DNA from: Microbacteriaceae bacterium
Lineage (GTDB): Bacteria; Actinomycetota; Actinomycetes; Actinomycetales; Microbacteriaceae
Direction of reading: 5' to 3'
Length of the DNA: 35,075 nucleotides
Assembly: GCA_024642605.1 (NCBI GenBank)
Contig: JAHEAT010000005.1
Coordinates: 1-35,075, forward strand
The position numbers and the translations under genes are program-made. Numbering within the stretch: position 1 is the stretch's first letter; every line of letters begins with the position of its first letter. Under the pieces are notes generated by a model that saw only the letters and a program-made list of their open reading frames with translations, ran no database searches and had not been told where the DNA came from. Below are positions 23,989-31,651 of the stretch, piece by piece.

Positions 23989-24759
23989 GTGCCCGAAACC
24001 CCGATTGAACCGAAGAAGATTGCTGCCTTCTTTGACCTCGACAACACTCTGTTACGTGGGTCGTCGTCGTTTCTTTTTGGCAAGGCCGCATTTGATCGCA
24101 AATTTCTAGGGCGCCGCGATATCTACCGTTTTGCTTGGCAACAGTTCAACTTCATTTGGCGCGGTGAAACCGCCGGAATGATGAAACACATCGAAGACCG
24201 TGCCCTGGGTTTGGTAGCCGGCCACCGCGCCGATGAGATGGCTCAAATGGTTATCGATGTCTATGCCGAATACATTGAACCAAAGCTCTGGCCTGAGACT
24301 GTGCGTATCGCCCAGGATCACATCGCCAAGGGCCGCGAAGTTTGGATCATCACGGCCAGCCCGATTCAGATGGCGCAGCACATCGCCATGCAGCTGGGTT
24401 TGACCGGAGGACTGGGCACACTCGTGGCTTCAGACGAGAACGGCATTCTCACCGGAAAGTTAGACGGCCGCCCACTGCACGGCAAACTCAAGGCAAAGGC
24501 TCTTCGTAAGTTGGCCAAAGAGCGAAACATCAGCCTTAAAAAGTCTTACGCCTACAGCGACTCGTTTAACGACCTCCCGATGTTGAGTCGCATTGGGCAT
24601 CCGGTGGTAGTCAACCCCGACAAGCAGCTAGAAAAATATGCCAAGCTCACGGGTTGGAAGATTTTAGATTTCAAGAAGCGCGAAATTCGTCGCCGCAACA
24701 AGGCCAAGCGCAAGGCAGCCGAGGCGGCGCAAGCGGCTAAGTCCAGCGCCGGCCAGTAG
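23989..24759 (+). CDS. HAD-superfamily IB hydrolase (SerB-like phosphatase)
   Basis: The 256-residue protein shows the HAD motifs: I, FFDLDNTLL with nucleophile D16 and D18; II, WIITASPIQMAQ; III, the lysine in KLKAKALRKL; and IV, AYSDSFNDLPML. The helical cap between motifs I and II places it in subfamily IB, which includes phosphoserine phosphatase and lysophosphatidate phosphatases. The substrate is not certain. The C-terminal tail (about 225-256) is Lys/Arg/Ala-rich and probably disordered or nucleic-acid/membrane associated. The start is GTG, set by the -10 box. A strong terminator follows. Confidence 0.88.
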   Translation: MPETPIEPKKIAAFFDLDNTLLRGSSSFLFGKAAFDRKFLGRRDIYRFAWQQFNFIWRGETAGMMKHIEDRALGLVAGHRADEMAQMVIDVYAEYIEPKLWPETVRIAQDHIAKGREVWIITASPIQMAQHIAMQLGLTGGLGTLVASDENGILTGKLDGRPLHGKLKAKALRKLAKERNISLKKSYAYSDSFNDLPMLSRIGHPVVVNPDKQLEKYAKLTGWKILDFKKREIRRRNKAKRKAAEAAQAAKSSAGQ

Positions 24760-24783
24760 CCAACGCCCACGTTAAACAAAGAA

Positions 24784-24811
24784 CCCGCCAACTTCTGCTG
24801 GCGGGATTTTT
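24784..24811. terminator. Bidirectional intrinsic terminator between the HAD and bS22 genes
   Basis: A perfect 7-bp GC-rich stem, CCCGCCA (24784-24790) with TGGCGGG (24799-24805), has an 8-nt loop. ATTTTT follows on the plus strand, and TTCTTTGTTT on the minus strand. It serves the two convergent genes. Confidence 0.85.
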
Positions 24812-24855
24812 GTTGAACGTAAGAGCGCGTCTGCCCCTATTCGGGCGCGACCGAT

Positions 24856-24954
24856 CTACTTCTTGTTGCGACGCTGGTGGCGAGTCTTGCGCAGAAGCTT
24901 GCGGTGCTTCTTCTTAGACATACGCTTGCGACGCTTCTTAATAACTGAGCCCAC
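24856..24954 (-). CDS. Ribosomal protein bS22 (AURKAIP1/COX24 domain), 32 residues
   Basis: The very short reading frame encodes a 32-residue, extremely basic protein. It starts MGSVIKKRRKRMSKKKHRKL and ends RHQRRNKK, essentially the actinobacterial bS22 sequence known from mycobacterial 30S subunits (COX24/AURKAIP1 domain). The start is GTG 24954, with GAGG 7 nt upstream. A TAGAAT -10 at 25019-25014 would give a leader of about 53 nt. The neighbourhood (proC, bS22, HAD, Grx-like) matches what I remember of M. tuberculosis Rv0500-Rv0508. In that ribosome bS22 sits near the decoding centre. The gene is easily missed because of its size. Confidence 0.92.
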   Translation of the reverse strand: MGSVIKKRRKRMSKKKHRKLLRKTRHQRRNKK

Positions 24955-25013
24955 GAAAGAACCTCACATTTTTGGGGATGCTGCCGGCGACCGCCGACGA
25001 ACAGACTTGTCCC

Positions 25014-25019
25014 ATTCTA
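25014..25019 (-). promoter_or_regulatory. Putative -10 box of the bS22 gene
   Basis: TAGAAT on the minus strand, about 60 nt upstream of GTG 24954. The gene keeps a Shine-Dalgarno, so this would be a leadered transcript. Confidence 0.45.
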
Positions 25020-25062
25020 GCCGAGTATCTGAGCAAGGTTCTACGCGTTGAACACATCAACC

Positions 25063-25068
25063 TACAAT
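25063..25068 (+). promoter_or_regulatory. -10 box of leaderless SOUL gene promoter
   Basis: TACAAT, 6 nt before ATG 25075. It lies inside the longer reading frame starting at 25048 and so argues for the later start. Confidence 0.6.
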
Positions 25069-25074
25069 CAAGTC

Positions 25075-25587
25075 ATGACCGAACAGCAGCCATACGACCT
25101 AATTCAAAAGTTCGACTCGTTCGAGGTGCGCAGGTATCCGCGCCATGTCTTGGTTGAGGTAATCACGCGAGGCCCTTTCATGCAGGCCGGAAGCATGGGT
25201 TTTCGCCCCCTGGTGAACTACATCAGCGGTCGCAATGCCGAGAGCAAGAAGTTTGCAATGACTGCTCCGGTGCTGCAAACCCCCAATCAGGCCGACGACG
25301 AACACCGCATCGCGTTTGTGCTTCCCGCGGGAGTTTCTATCAAAGATGTTCCAGCTCCGACCGACGGCTACGTAACCACTCGCGTAGTTGAGGCGCACAA
25401 GGTTGCCGCGGTTGTTTACGGTGGTGGCTGGAACGAGGCAAAGTCGAAGTCAATCGGCGCGCAACTTCGCAAGGATGTACTTGCCGCAGGCTTGAAGCCA
25501 GTGGGTGAAGTTCACTACGCACGCTTCGACCCTCCTTGGAAACCTGGGTTTCTCAAGCACAATGAAGTACAGCTCGACTTGGAATAA
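25075..25587 (+). CDS. SOUL family heme-binding protein
   Basis: The 170-residue protein matches the SOUL/HBP family. It has YDLIQKFDSFEVRRYPRHVLVEV at the N-terminus, a central FRPLVNYISGRNAESKKFAMTAPVL (the NxxxxKIAMTAPV signature) and a C-terminal EVHYARFDPPWKPGFLKHNEVQLDL with the family's YDPPW-like motif. SOUL proteins are beta-barrel proteins that bind tetrapyrroles or hydrophobic ligands. The bacterial role is poorly known. ATG 25075 is chosen over ATG 25048 because TACAAT lies 6 nt upstream and the extra nine residues are not conserved-looking. It is divergent from bS22. Heme use in the window is otherwise through cytochrome c maturation. Confidence 0.9.
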   Translation: MTEQQPYDLIQKFDSFEVRRYPRHVLVEVITRGPFMQAGSMGFRPLVNYISGRNAESKKFAMTAPVLQTPNQADDEHRIAFVLPAGVSIKDVPAPTDGYVTTRVVEAHKVAAVVYGGGWNEAKSKSIGAQLRKDVLAAGLKPVGEVHYARFDPPWKPGFLKHNEVQLDLE

Positions 25588-25659
25588 CCTCTTTACCCGG
25601 CCGATTGGCTAGGGTAATCGTAGGTTTTCTAACCTTTCGCCGCACAAACTAAGGAACTC

Positions 25660-26391
25660 ATGAACCTGCCTCCACTAGCCAAAAAGATGCTCGCCGAATT
25701 CTTGGGCGTCATGATCTTTCTCACTGCAATCACCGCGGTAGTGGTTACCCCGGGCGCCGCACCGATGCACACCTTCGCTCTTGCCGCCGCTCTGGTTTGC
25801 GCCATTTTGGTGGCTGCCCCTTACAGCGGCGCACACCTCAACCCAGCGGTTTCGCTATTCTTTTTGGCTCGTCGAGAGCTTTCGGTAAACGACTTCTTCG
25901 GTTACGTGGTGGCTCAGCTGACCGGTGCCGTCGCCGGTACCGCAATCGGTTCTCTGCTTCGCGACAAATCAATTTTGCTTCCAACTCTTGAAACCAACAC
26001 AGGGATGCCTGGGCCTTCGGCCCTTGCCATCTTCTTGGGCGAGGCAGTTGCCACCGGTGGTCTTTTGGTGATCATCGGTCAACTGTCGATTAAGAAGCAG
26101 GGTCATCTGATTCCTTGGGCCGTTGGTTTGTGGGTGGCTTCGGCCGCGCTCTGGACCGTTACGGGTGCGCAGGCTAACCCGGCCGTAACCTTTGGTCGCA
26201 TGTTTGCCCAGTACGGTCTTTCGGTGCAAAACGCGTCAGTGGTTTTCTTCGCCGAAATCGTTGGTGTTCTGGTTGCCACACTACTGATCTTTGTGTTTAG
26301 CGACACCAAGAGGGCAAGCGCTTCGGCGGCTGCGCAAAAGGCTCCCGCCGCTAAAACTTCGGCAGCTAAAAAGAAGCCAGCCGCAAAGTAG
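25660..26391 (+). CDS. Aquaporin (MIP family), AqpS-like, paired with arsC
   Basis: The 243-residue channel has six transmembrane helices and both pore loops: SGAHLNPAVSLFF (NPA at 61-63) and TGAQANPAVTFGRMF (NPA at 173-175). The arginine that normally follows the second NPA in the selectivity filter is replaced by Val176. That widens the filter, and I recall the same change in Sinorhizobium meliloti AqpS, which releases arsenite. The C-terminal tail (about 213-243) is Ala/Lys/Pro-rich. AAGGA lies 5 nt before the ATG. arsC follows 38 nt later on the same strand. Together they suggest arsenate reduction and arsenite exit by channel; water, glycerol or another small solute remains possible. Confidence 0.88.
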   Translation: MNLPPLAKKMLAEFLGVMIFLTAITAVVVTPGAAPMHTFALAAALVCAILVAAPYSGAHLNPAVSLFFLARRELSVNDFFGYVVAQLTGAVAGTAIGSLLRDKSILLPTLETNTGMPGPSALAIFLGEAVATGGLLVIIGQLSIKKQGHLIPWAVGLWVASAALWTVTGAQANPAVTFGRMFAQYGLSVQNASVVFFAEIVGVLVATLLIFVFSDTKRASASAAAQKAPAAKTSAAKKKPAAK

Positions 26392-26429
26392 TTCACCTCC
26401 GGTTTACCGGGTTACGAGAGGATTAGCTC

Positions 26430-26840
26430 ATGGCTAAAGCATCCGTGTTATTTGTTTGTGTTCACAACGCTGGTCGTTCACAGATGGCGGCTGGCTATCT
26501 GCAGCACTTGGCTGGCGACCGAGTTGAGGTTCGTTCGGCCGGTTCAATGCCTGGCAACCAGGTGAACCCGTCGGCAGTTGCCGCAATGGCCGAGGAAGGC
26601 ATCGACATTTCGAGCGCTCAACCAAAGGTGCTCACCACCGAAGCCGTTCAGGCCAGCGACTACGTAATCACCATGGGATGCGGCGACGCCTGCCCGATCT
26701 TCCCCGGCAAGAAATACCTCGACTGGGCTCTCGAAGACCCAGCTGGCCAGGGTGTCGACGCGGTTCGTCCGATTCGCGATGAGATTCGCGGCTTGATCGA
26801 AGGCCTAATCGCCGAGATCGACGCTCTGCCAGCAAAGTAA
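26430..26840 (+). CDS. arsC: Arsenate reductase, LMW-phosphatase fold (arsenate-mycothiol transferase type)
   Basis: The 136-residue protein starts with the P-loop FVCVHNAGRSQMAAGYL (CX5R, C10 to R16). It contains ITMGCGDACPIFPGKKYLDWALEDPAGQGVDAVRPIRDEI, with C84, C88 and general acid D103. This is the pattern of the actinobacterial ArsC1/ArsC2 enzymes, which use mycothiol and mycoredoxin to reduce arsenate. GAGAGG lies before the ATG. It follows an aquaporin gene, with no arsR repressor or acr3/arsB pump nearby. A CCGG-TTTA-CCGG hairpin (26399-26410) lies in the gap. A protein-tyrosine phosphatase role is less likely given the C-terminal signature. Confidence 0.92.
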   Translation: MAKASVLFVCVHNAGRSQMAAGYLQHLAGDRVEVRSAGSMPGNQVNPSAVAAMAEEGIDISSAQPKVLTTEAVQASDYVITMGCGDACPIFPGKKYLDWALEDPAGQGVDAVRPIRDEIRGLIEGLIAEIDALPAK

Positions 26841-26841
26841 G

Positions 26842-27606
26842 TTAGCGCTGCTTTCGGCGCAAACCCATTCCTGCTCTGCGCACCCAGTTTCGCGGCGCGA
26901 ACTTGATAACAAAAATCAAAGTCTTGTATTGCCAACCCGGCACGCTAACGGCCTTGCCGCGATTGGCGTCTTTCCAGGCCTTGTCTACGAGCCGATCGGC
27001 GTCGAGCCACATTAGGTTTGGCAGCGCATCCATTTTCATGCTGGCTCGCTGGTGAAACTCGGTTCGGGTGAAGCCCGGGCAGAGTGCCGAAACCTTGATG
27101 TTGGTGCCGCTCAGGTCGGCGTGAAGCGACTCGGTGAGCACCGTTAGATAGGACTTCATGGCGCTGTACGCGCCCCCGGCAATAAAACCAGCAACCGATG
27201 CCACATTGACGATCACGCCAGAATTGCGCAGTTTCATCTGGGGCAAAACGCGGTGGGTGAGGCGCATCGGGGTGCGAACCAGAATGTTGAGCACCTTCTG
27301 CTCTTCTTCGATCTGGCTTTGGGTGAACGACTGGTTTAGCCCATAACCCGCGTTGTTGATGAGCACGTCAACCTCGTGTTCGTCGATGTAGCGCTCGACC
27401 GCATCGCATCCGGTTTCGGTGGTGAGATCGGCGACGATCATGTGCGTGCTTATGCCGTGTGCGGTTTCTAACTCCGATGCCTTGGCAGCGAGCCGCGCCT
27501 CGTCGCGCGCTACGAGAATGAGGTTGAAACCTTCGCCTGCAAGCGTGCGTGCGAAGCTTTCTCCGATGCCGGCGGTTGCTCCGGTTACCAAAGCCCAGCG
27601 CGACAT
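26842..27606 (-). CDS. Short-chain dehydrogenase/reductase (classical SDR, DltE-like)
   Basis: The 254-residue classical SDR carries the cofactor motif TGATAGIG (8-15), VADLT, NNAGYG (84-89), and the catalytic triad S137, Y147 and K151 (YSAMK). A C-terminal basic stretch (KFAPRNWVRRAGMGLRRKQR) may touch the membrane. The substrate cannot be read; close relatives are annotated as YqjQ/DltE-type oxidoreductases. Arg38 in LVARDEARL suggests NADP preference. The ATG overlaps the proC stop (TAATG), so the gene is translationally coupled to proC. It converges on arsC with a 1-nt gap. Confidence 0.9.
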   Translation of the reverse strand: MSRWALVTGATAGIGESFARTLAGEGFNLILVARDEARLAAKASELETAHGISTHMIVADLTTETGCDAVERYIDEHEVDVLINNAGYGLNQSFTQSQIEEEQKVLNILVRTPMRLTHRVLPQMKLRNSGVIVNVASVAGFIAGGAYSAMKSYLTVLTESLHADLSGTNIKVSALCPGFTRTEFHQRASMKMDALPNLMWLDADRLVDKAWKDANRGKAVSVPGWQYKTLIFVIKFAPRNWVRRAGMGLRRKQR

Positions 27607-28436
27607 TAGTTGCCGGCCGCGATCTCTTTGGCGCGGGTCAAGGCAGCGGCGGTTGCGGTGCCAAAAAGTTCATGAAGCTTGGCTTGTTCAAAAACGGCAA
27701 TGGCTTGCATAGTGGTGCCGTTTGGGCTGGTTACCTGTTTGCGAAGTTCGTGAGGAGTCTTACCCGATGAGAGCAACAACTCCGATGCCCCCGCGAAAGT
27801 TTGCTCGACCATGAGGCGTGCCTGTTCTTCGGTGAATCCCATCGCGAGCGCGGCAGCGGTGAACTGCTCAATGAAGAAAAACACGTAGGCCGGGCCCGAA
27901 CCGCTGATGGTGCTGAGCTGGTCGATCTGATCTTCGCCAACGACGAGCACCGAACCGATGGTTTCAAACAACTCGGATGCCTGCTGCAGCTGCTCTGCGC
28001 TGGCTCTGGTTCCGGCGGCTAGACCGGTTACTGCCTTAGCCACGATGGCTGGGGTGTTTGGCATCGAACGGATTACAGCTACAGATTCTGGGAGGGCAGC
28101 CTGCATGGCTTCGGTGGTGATGCCGGCTGCAACGCTGATGACTAGAGCGTTTGGGTCGATGGTGGTTGCGATTTCTTCAAGAACCTCGAGAACATAGGCG
28201 GGCTTCACGGCAACCAGAACGATGTTTGCCGCCTCAACCGAGAGGGCGTTTGCATCCGAGGTGTTTTCGGTGGCAAATGCGCTAACGCCAAACTCATCGG
28301 CGAGGCGAGCGGCCGTGGCGTTGGTCTTGGTGCTCACCGAGATGTTGCCGGCTTCGATGCCCGAACGTAGTAGGCCAGCCAAGATGGCGGTTCCCATTGA
28401 GCCGGCGCCGAGAATTGCGATTCGTTGATTGTTCAC
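27606..28436 (-). CDS. proC: Pyrroline-5-carboxylate reductase
   Basis: The 276-residue protein has the N-terminal Rossmann motif AILGAGSMGTAILAGLL and the conserved middle AVIRSMPNTPAIVAKAVTGLAAG. The C-terminal signature is ISGSGPAYVFFFIEQ, then SSGKTPHELRKQVTSPNGTT. It reduces P5C to proline, the last step of proline synthesis. The start is GTG 28436, 6 nt after a TAAACT box. It forms an operon with the SDR gene. Confidence 0.95.
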   Translation of the reverse strand: MNNQRIAILGAGSMGTAILAGLLRSGIEAGNISVSTKTNATAARLADEFGVSAFATENTSDANALSVEAANIVLVAVKPAYVLEVLEEIATTIDPNALVISVAAGITTEAMQAALPESVAVIRSMPNTPAIVAKAVTGLAAGTRASAEQLQQASELFETIGSVLVVGEDQIDQLSTISGSGPAYVFFFIEQFTAAALAMGFTEEQARLMVEQTFAGASELLLSSGKTPHELRKQVTSPNGTTMQAIAVFEQAKLHELFGTATAAALTRAKEIAAGN

Positions 28437-28442
28437 AGGTCA

Positions 28443-28448
28443 AGTTTA
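28443..28448 (-). promoter_or_regulatory. -10 box of leaderless proC promoter
   Basis: TAAACT on the minus strand, 6 nt before GTG 28436. Confidence 0.65.
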
Positions 28449-28507
28449 TGGTTGGGCTTAGGAGTCTGACGGGCTTGGTAGTTTTGTTCTAACGACTTAG
28501 GAGCATC

Positions 28508-29845
28508 ATGGCCACCCGCGCAAAGAGCGAATACACCTGCAGCGAATGCGGCTGGACGAGCAATAAGTGGGTTGGCCAGTGCGGCGAATGCCAGCAGTGG
28601 AACACCCTGTCTGAGGGCGCGGCCGGGGGAGGTCGCGGCTTGGGTGTGGTCAAGGCCATCAAGCCAACCAACATCGTCGGTTCGGCCACGGCCAAGCCAA
28701 TCACCGAGATTTCTAGTCAAAATGTGGCTTCACGTTCTACACACGTTGCCGAATTCGATCGAGTGCTCGGCGGTGGCCTCGTGCCCGGTGCCGTCGTGCT
28801 GCTGTCTGGCGAACCAGGTGTTGGTAAGTCAACGCTGTTGCTCGAAGTGGCGGCCAAAACAGCGCACTCCGGGTTGCGCGTGCTCTACGTTTCGGGCGAG
28901 GAGTCGGTTGGGCAAATTCGCCTGCGCGCCGAGCGCACCGGAGCCCTAACGCCCAACCTTTACCTCGCTTCAGAAACCGACCTCTCTTCGGTGCTCGGGC
29001 AAATCGATGCCGTGCAGCCCGATCTCGTCGTAGTCGACTCGGTGCAAACCATAGCGGCCGCCGAGCTCGATGGTGCTGCCGGCATGCCTGCGCAAATTCG
29101 AGAGGTTGCTGCCAACCTTATTCGCGTTGCCAAAGAACGCGACCTGCCGGTTGTGCTGGTTGGCCACGTTACCAAAGATGGCTCGATTGCCGGCCCTCGT
29201 GTTCTCGAGCACCTAGTAGACGTGGTTTGCCACTTCGAAGGCGATCGTCAAACTTCGCTTCGCTTCGTGCGTTCGCTTAAAAACCGGTTCGGGCCAACCG
29301 ATGAGGTGGGTTGTTTCGAAATGACCGGCGAAGGCATTCGTGAGGTTTCCGACCCTAGCGGGTTGTTCTTGTCTCGCCCCGAGGTTCCGGTTAGCGGCAC
29401 CTGTGTTACCGTCACCGTTGAGGGCCGTCGTGCGCTCATCGCGGAGGTTCAGGCGCTGGTTGTAAAGACTTCTTCGCCGCAACCACGAAGAGTGGTTAAC
29501 GGTGTAGACGCCTCTCGCGTTGCCATGTTGCTAGCCGTGCTCGAGCGTCGTGCCGGGCTACGACTGGGCGAACTCGATGTTTATGTTTCAACGGTTGGCG
29601 GGGTTCGAATCACCGAACCTGCTGCCGATCTAGCCATAGCGGTTGCCATCGCGTCGGCAGTGCAAGACAAAGCAATAGCCCACGACCTGGTTGCCTACGG
29701 CGAAATCAGTCTGGCCGGCGAGATTCGCAAGGTAACCAGCTCGAAGCAGCGCGCCAGCGAAGCGGCTCGACTAGGTTTTGGCCGCTCGGTCGACTCCAAC
29801 ATTGGCGGGCTTAAGCAGGCGCTCGCGCTCGCGCTCAACTGGTAG
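28508..29845 (+). CDS. radA: DNA repair/recombination protein RadA
   Basis: The 445-residue protein has all RadA parts: an N-terminal C4 zinc finger (C11, C14, C25, C28 in YTCSECGW..QCGECQQW), a RecA-like core with Walker A GEPGVGKST (101-109) and Walker B LVVVDSVQT (174-182). The RadA-specific KNRFG is at 258-262, and a C-terminal Lon-like domain follows (about 290-445). It promotes branch migration of recombination intermediates. AGGAG lies 4 nt before the ATG, so it is a leadered gene, unlike the divergent proC. No clear terminator follows before the convergent acetyltransferase gene. Confidence 0.95.
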   Translation: MATRAKSEYTCSECGWTSNKWVGQCGECQQWNTLSEGAAGGGRGLGVVKAIKPTNIVGSATAKPITEISSQNVASRSTHVAEFDRVLGGGLVPGAVVLLSGEPGVGKSTLLLEVAAKTAHSGLRVLYVSGEESVGQIRLRAERTGALTPNLYLASETDLSSVLGQIDAVQPDLVVVDSVQTIAAAELDGAAGMPAQIREVAANLIRVAKERDLPVVLVGHVTKDGSIAGPRVLEHLVDVVCHFEGDRQTSLRFVRSLKNRFGPTDEVGCFEMTGEGIREVSDPSGLFLSRPEVPVSGTCVTVTVEGRRALIAEVQALVVKTSSPQPRRVVNGVDASRVAMLLAVLERRAGLRLGELDVYVSTVGGVRITEPAADLAIAVAIASAVQDKAIAHDLVAYGEISLAGEIRKVTSSKQRASEAARLGFGRSVDSNIGGLKQALALALNW

Positions 29846-29888
29846 TTAGCCAACGCGCCGGTCGAGAAACTCTTGAAGCGCCTGAGCG

Positions 29889-30482
29889 CTAAAGCGTTTT
29901 GATTACGCGGGCCGGGTTTCCGACCGCAACGGTTCGAGCGGGTACATCACGGCTAACTACAGCCCCTGCGCCGATGACAGCGTCATCGCCGATGGTCACT
30001 CCGGGCAGAATGATTGCGCCCGAACCAACCCAAACATTCGAGCCAATCGTGATCGGCGCGGCCGACTCCCAACCCTCGGCGCGAAGCTCTGGGTCGAGAG
30101 GATGCAGCGGGGTCATGAGCTGCACGTTAGAGCCGAACATGGTGCCGCTGCCGATGCGAATTGGTGCAACATCCAAGGCAATCAAGCCATAGTTGGCAAA
30201 GCAGTTATCTCCCCAGTGAATGTTCTTGCCGAAATCGACTTTTACGGGTTCACGCAAAAACACGTTCTGCCCGACGGTACCAAAAATCTCAGGCAGCAGA
30301 GCCAAGGCTTTTGCGCTGTCTAACGGCAGGGTGTTGTTGTATTCGGTGCAAAGGCGGCTCGCTCGAGCGATGGCATCCCACTGCTCGGGGCCGGCCTTGT
30401 ACCAATCGCCGGCATCCATGCGCTCTTGCATGGTTCTGGTGTCGTCGGGGTCAACCGGCTTCATGTGCGAATCAGATGCCAT
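29889..30482 (-). CDS. Maa-type sugar O-acetyltransferase (left-handed beta-helix)
   Basis: The 197-residue protein has an N-terminal maltose-acetyltransferase (Mac) helical domain, with TMQERMDAGDWYKAGPEQWDAI, and a hexapeptide-repeat beta-helix. The helix includes MTPLHPLDPE (the likely catalytic histidine), IGSNVWVGSGAIILPGVTIGDDAVIGAGAVVSRDVPARTVAVGNPARVIKTL. It moves acetyl groups from acetyl-CoA to sugars such as maltose or galactosides. GGAG lies 7 nt before the ATG, overlapping the end of the upstream gene, so it is in an operon with it. Confidence 0.92.
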   Translation of the reverse strand: MASDSHMKPVDPDDTRTMQERMDAGDWYKAGPEQWDAIARASRLCTEYNNTLPLDSAKALALLPEIFGTVGQNVFLREPVKVDFGKNIHWGDNCFANYGLIALDVAPIRIGSGTMFGSNVQLMTPLHPLDPELRAEGWESAAPITIGSNVWVGSGAIILPGVTIGDDAVIGAGAVVSRDVPARTVAVGNPARVIKTL

Positions 30483-30493
30483 GGAGCCGCTCC

Positions 30494-31108
30494 CTAGTTG
30501 ATCAAGAACTGGTTGGTGTCTGAGATAACACCATTGACGGTAGCCACGAGCGTGTAAGCGCCGGCGTCAACCGGGGTCTGATCTGCGCCGCATCCGGTAG
30601 AAGACGAACGCACTCTATACCAAGCCGAAGGTGGGCTCTCAACGGGTGTTCCCGGCTCGAGAGTGAGCACTTGGCTTTGCAGATCGGCGCGGCTGCAATT
30701 GTGTGAATCCCAGATCAGGTCGCTACCGCTCTTAATGGTGAAAAACTGCACGGCCGGCCCAGCATCGAAGGTGCACGAGACGCTTCCAACGTTGGTAAGT
30801 CTGAACCAAATGTTGGGGTTCTTGCCGGTGGCAAACGACTCGGCCTCGGTGGCATCGGCGTTGCCAACCAATGCATCCACGCGAACATCACCCACAGCAC
30901 AGGGCTGCCCTTCGGAGATAGTTTGGCTTGGTGAAGCCGAAGGTGTGCCGCCGAACCAGCTCGAAACCATGCCTACCACGGCCATCACACCAGAGATAAG
31001 TGCCCACAGAATGAGGGCAACGACGATGAGCAACACTATGCGGCGGCGGCGATAGACACCGGGGTGCAGTTGTTGGTTGCGCTGGTTTGAGTTGCGAGGT
31101 GCGGGCAT
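30494..31108 (-). CDS. Membrane-anchored extracytoplasmic protein of unknown function
   Basis: The 204-residue protein starts with a basic cytoplasmic segment ending YRRRR. One transmembrane helix follows (about 24-48), then a Ser/Pro linker and an extracytoplasmic beta-rich domain of about 140 residues. That domain has Cys residues at about 70, 112, 139 and 174, which could form disulfides, and WFRLTNVGSVSCTF resembles Ig-like or DUF4232-type folds. I do not recognise a named family. The ATG lies 6 nt after TAGCCT, so it may have its own leaderless promoter, although argA ends only 25 nt upstream. The acetyltransferase gene follows 11 nt later. Confidence 0.82.
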   Translation of the reverse strand: MPAPRNSNQRNQQLHPGVYRRRRIVLLIVVALILWALISGVMAVVGMVSSWFGGTPSASPSQTISEGQPCAVGDVRVDALVGNADATEAESFATGKNPNIWFRLTNVGSVSCTFDAGPAVQFFTIKSGSDLIWDSHNCSRADLQSQVLTLEPGTPVESPPSAWYRVRSSSTGCGADQTPVDAGAYTLVATVNGVISDTNQFLIN

Positions 31109-31114
31109 GCCTCA

Positions 31115-31120
31115 AGGCTA
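31115..31120 (-). promoter_or_regulatory. -10 box of possible leaderless promoter for the 30494-31108 gene
   Basis: TAGCCT on the minus strand, 6 nt before ATG 31108. It is a weaker match to the TAGACT pattern than others. Confidence 0.45.
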
Positions 31121-31133
31121 CCCAAGCCACAAG

Positions 31134-31649
31134 TTAGAGGCGCTTAAGCATTCGAGTGTTGCCGAGCGTGTTTTCTTTCACGCGTGCAAGGTCGAGAAAC
31201 TCTGCAACGCCGTCGTCTGCAGATCGGGCCATTTCGGCGAAGGTGGCTTCGTCTACGGGCACATCTGAGATTTCTTCAAAGCCAAGCGATTCAAAGAAAC
31301 CAACCTCAAAGGTGAGGCAGAACACCCGTTGAATTCCCAGCGACAATGCCCGCTGCAACAGCGCTTCAACCAAAGCGTGCCCAACTCCCTGACCCCGTGC
31401 CTCCGAAGCAACCACGATGGAGCGAACCTCGGCGAGGTCTTCCCACATGATGTGCAGAGCGCCGGCGGCTATGATTTTGCCGGCGGAATCTTCGACTACC
31501 GAGAACTCTTGAACCTTCTCAAAAAGTGCGACGAGGTCGTGGTGTAACAGCACCTTGCCTTCGCTTGGTTCGCGTAGGGCCTGAATAGACCGAACATCCG
31601 AGGCGCGGGCGGCCCGGATAACGAGGCCGTTTGCGTTTGGAGTGGTCAT
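31134..31649 (-). CDS. argA: Amino-acid N-acetyltransferase, actinobacterial ArgA (Rv2747 type)
   Basis: The 171-residue single-domain GNAT enzyme matches the short actinobacterial ArgA pattern: IRAARASDVRSIQAL, LLHHDLVALFEKVQEFSVVED, the acetyl-CoA site VVASEARGQGVGHALVEALL, and VFCLTFEVGFFESLGFEEI with a C-terminal LDLARVKENTLGNTRML. It acetylates glutamate or glutamine for arginine synthesis. It lacks the kinase-like regulatory domain of E. coli ArgA. The ATG lies only 2 nt after the clpC stop, with no clear Shine-Dalgarno, so translation probably depends on clpC. This links an arginine gene to a stress protease gene. Confidence 0.9.
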   Translation of the reverse strand: MTTPNANGLVIRAARASDVRSIQALREPSEGKVLLHHDLVALFEKVQEFSVVEDSAGKIIAAGALHIMWEDLAEVRSIVVASEARGQGVGHALVEALLQRALSLGIQRVFCLTFEVGFFESLGFEEISDVPVDEATFAEMARSADDGVAEFLDLARVKENTLGNTRMLKRL

Positions 31650-31651
31650 TT

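Noticed and set aside
24863..25051. 62-residue plus-strand frame over the bS22 gene
   Set aside because: It is antisense to the near-exact bS22 sequence on the minus strand.
29877..29890. AGCGC-CTGA-GCGCT inverted repeat between radA and the acetyltransferase gene
   Set aside because: It overlaps the stop codon and has no U tract on either strand, so it is not a convincing terminator.
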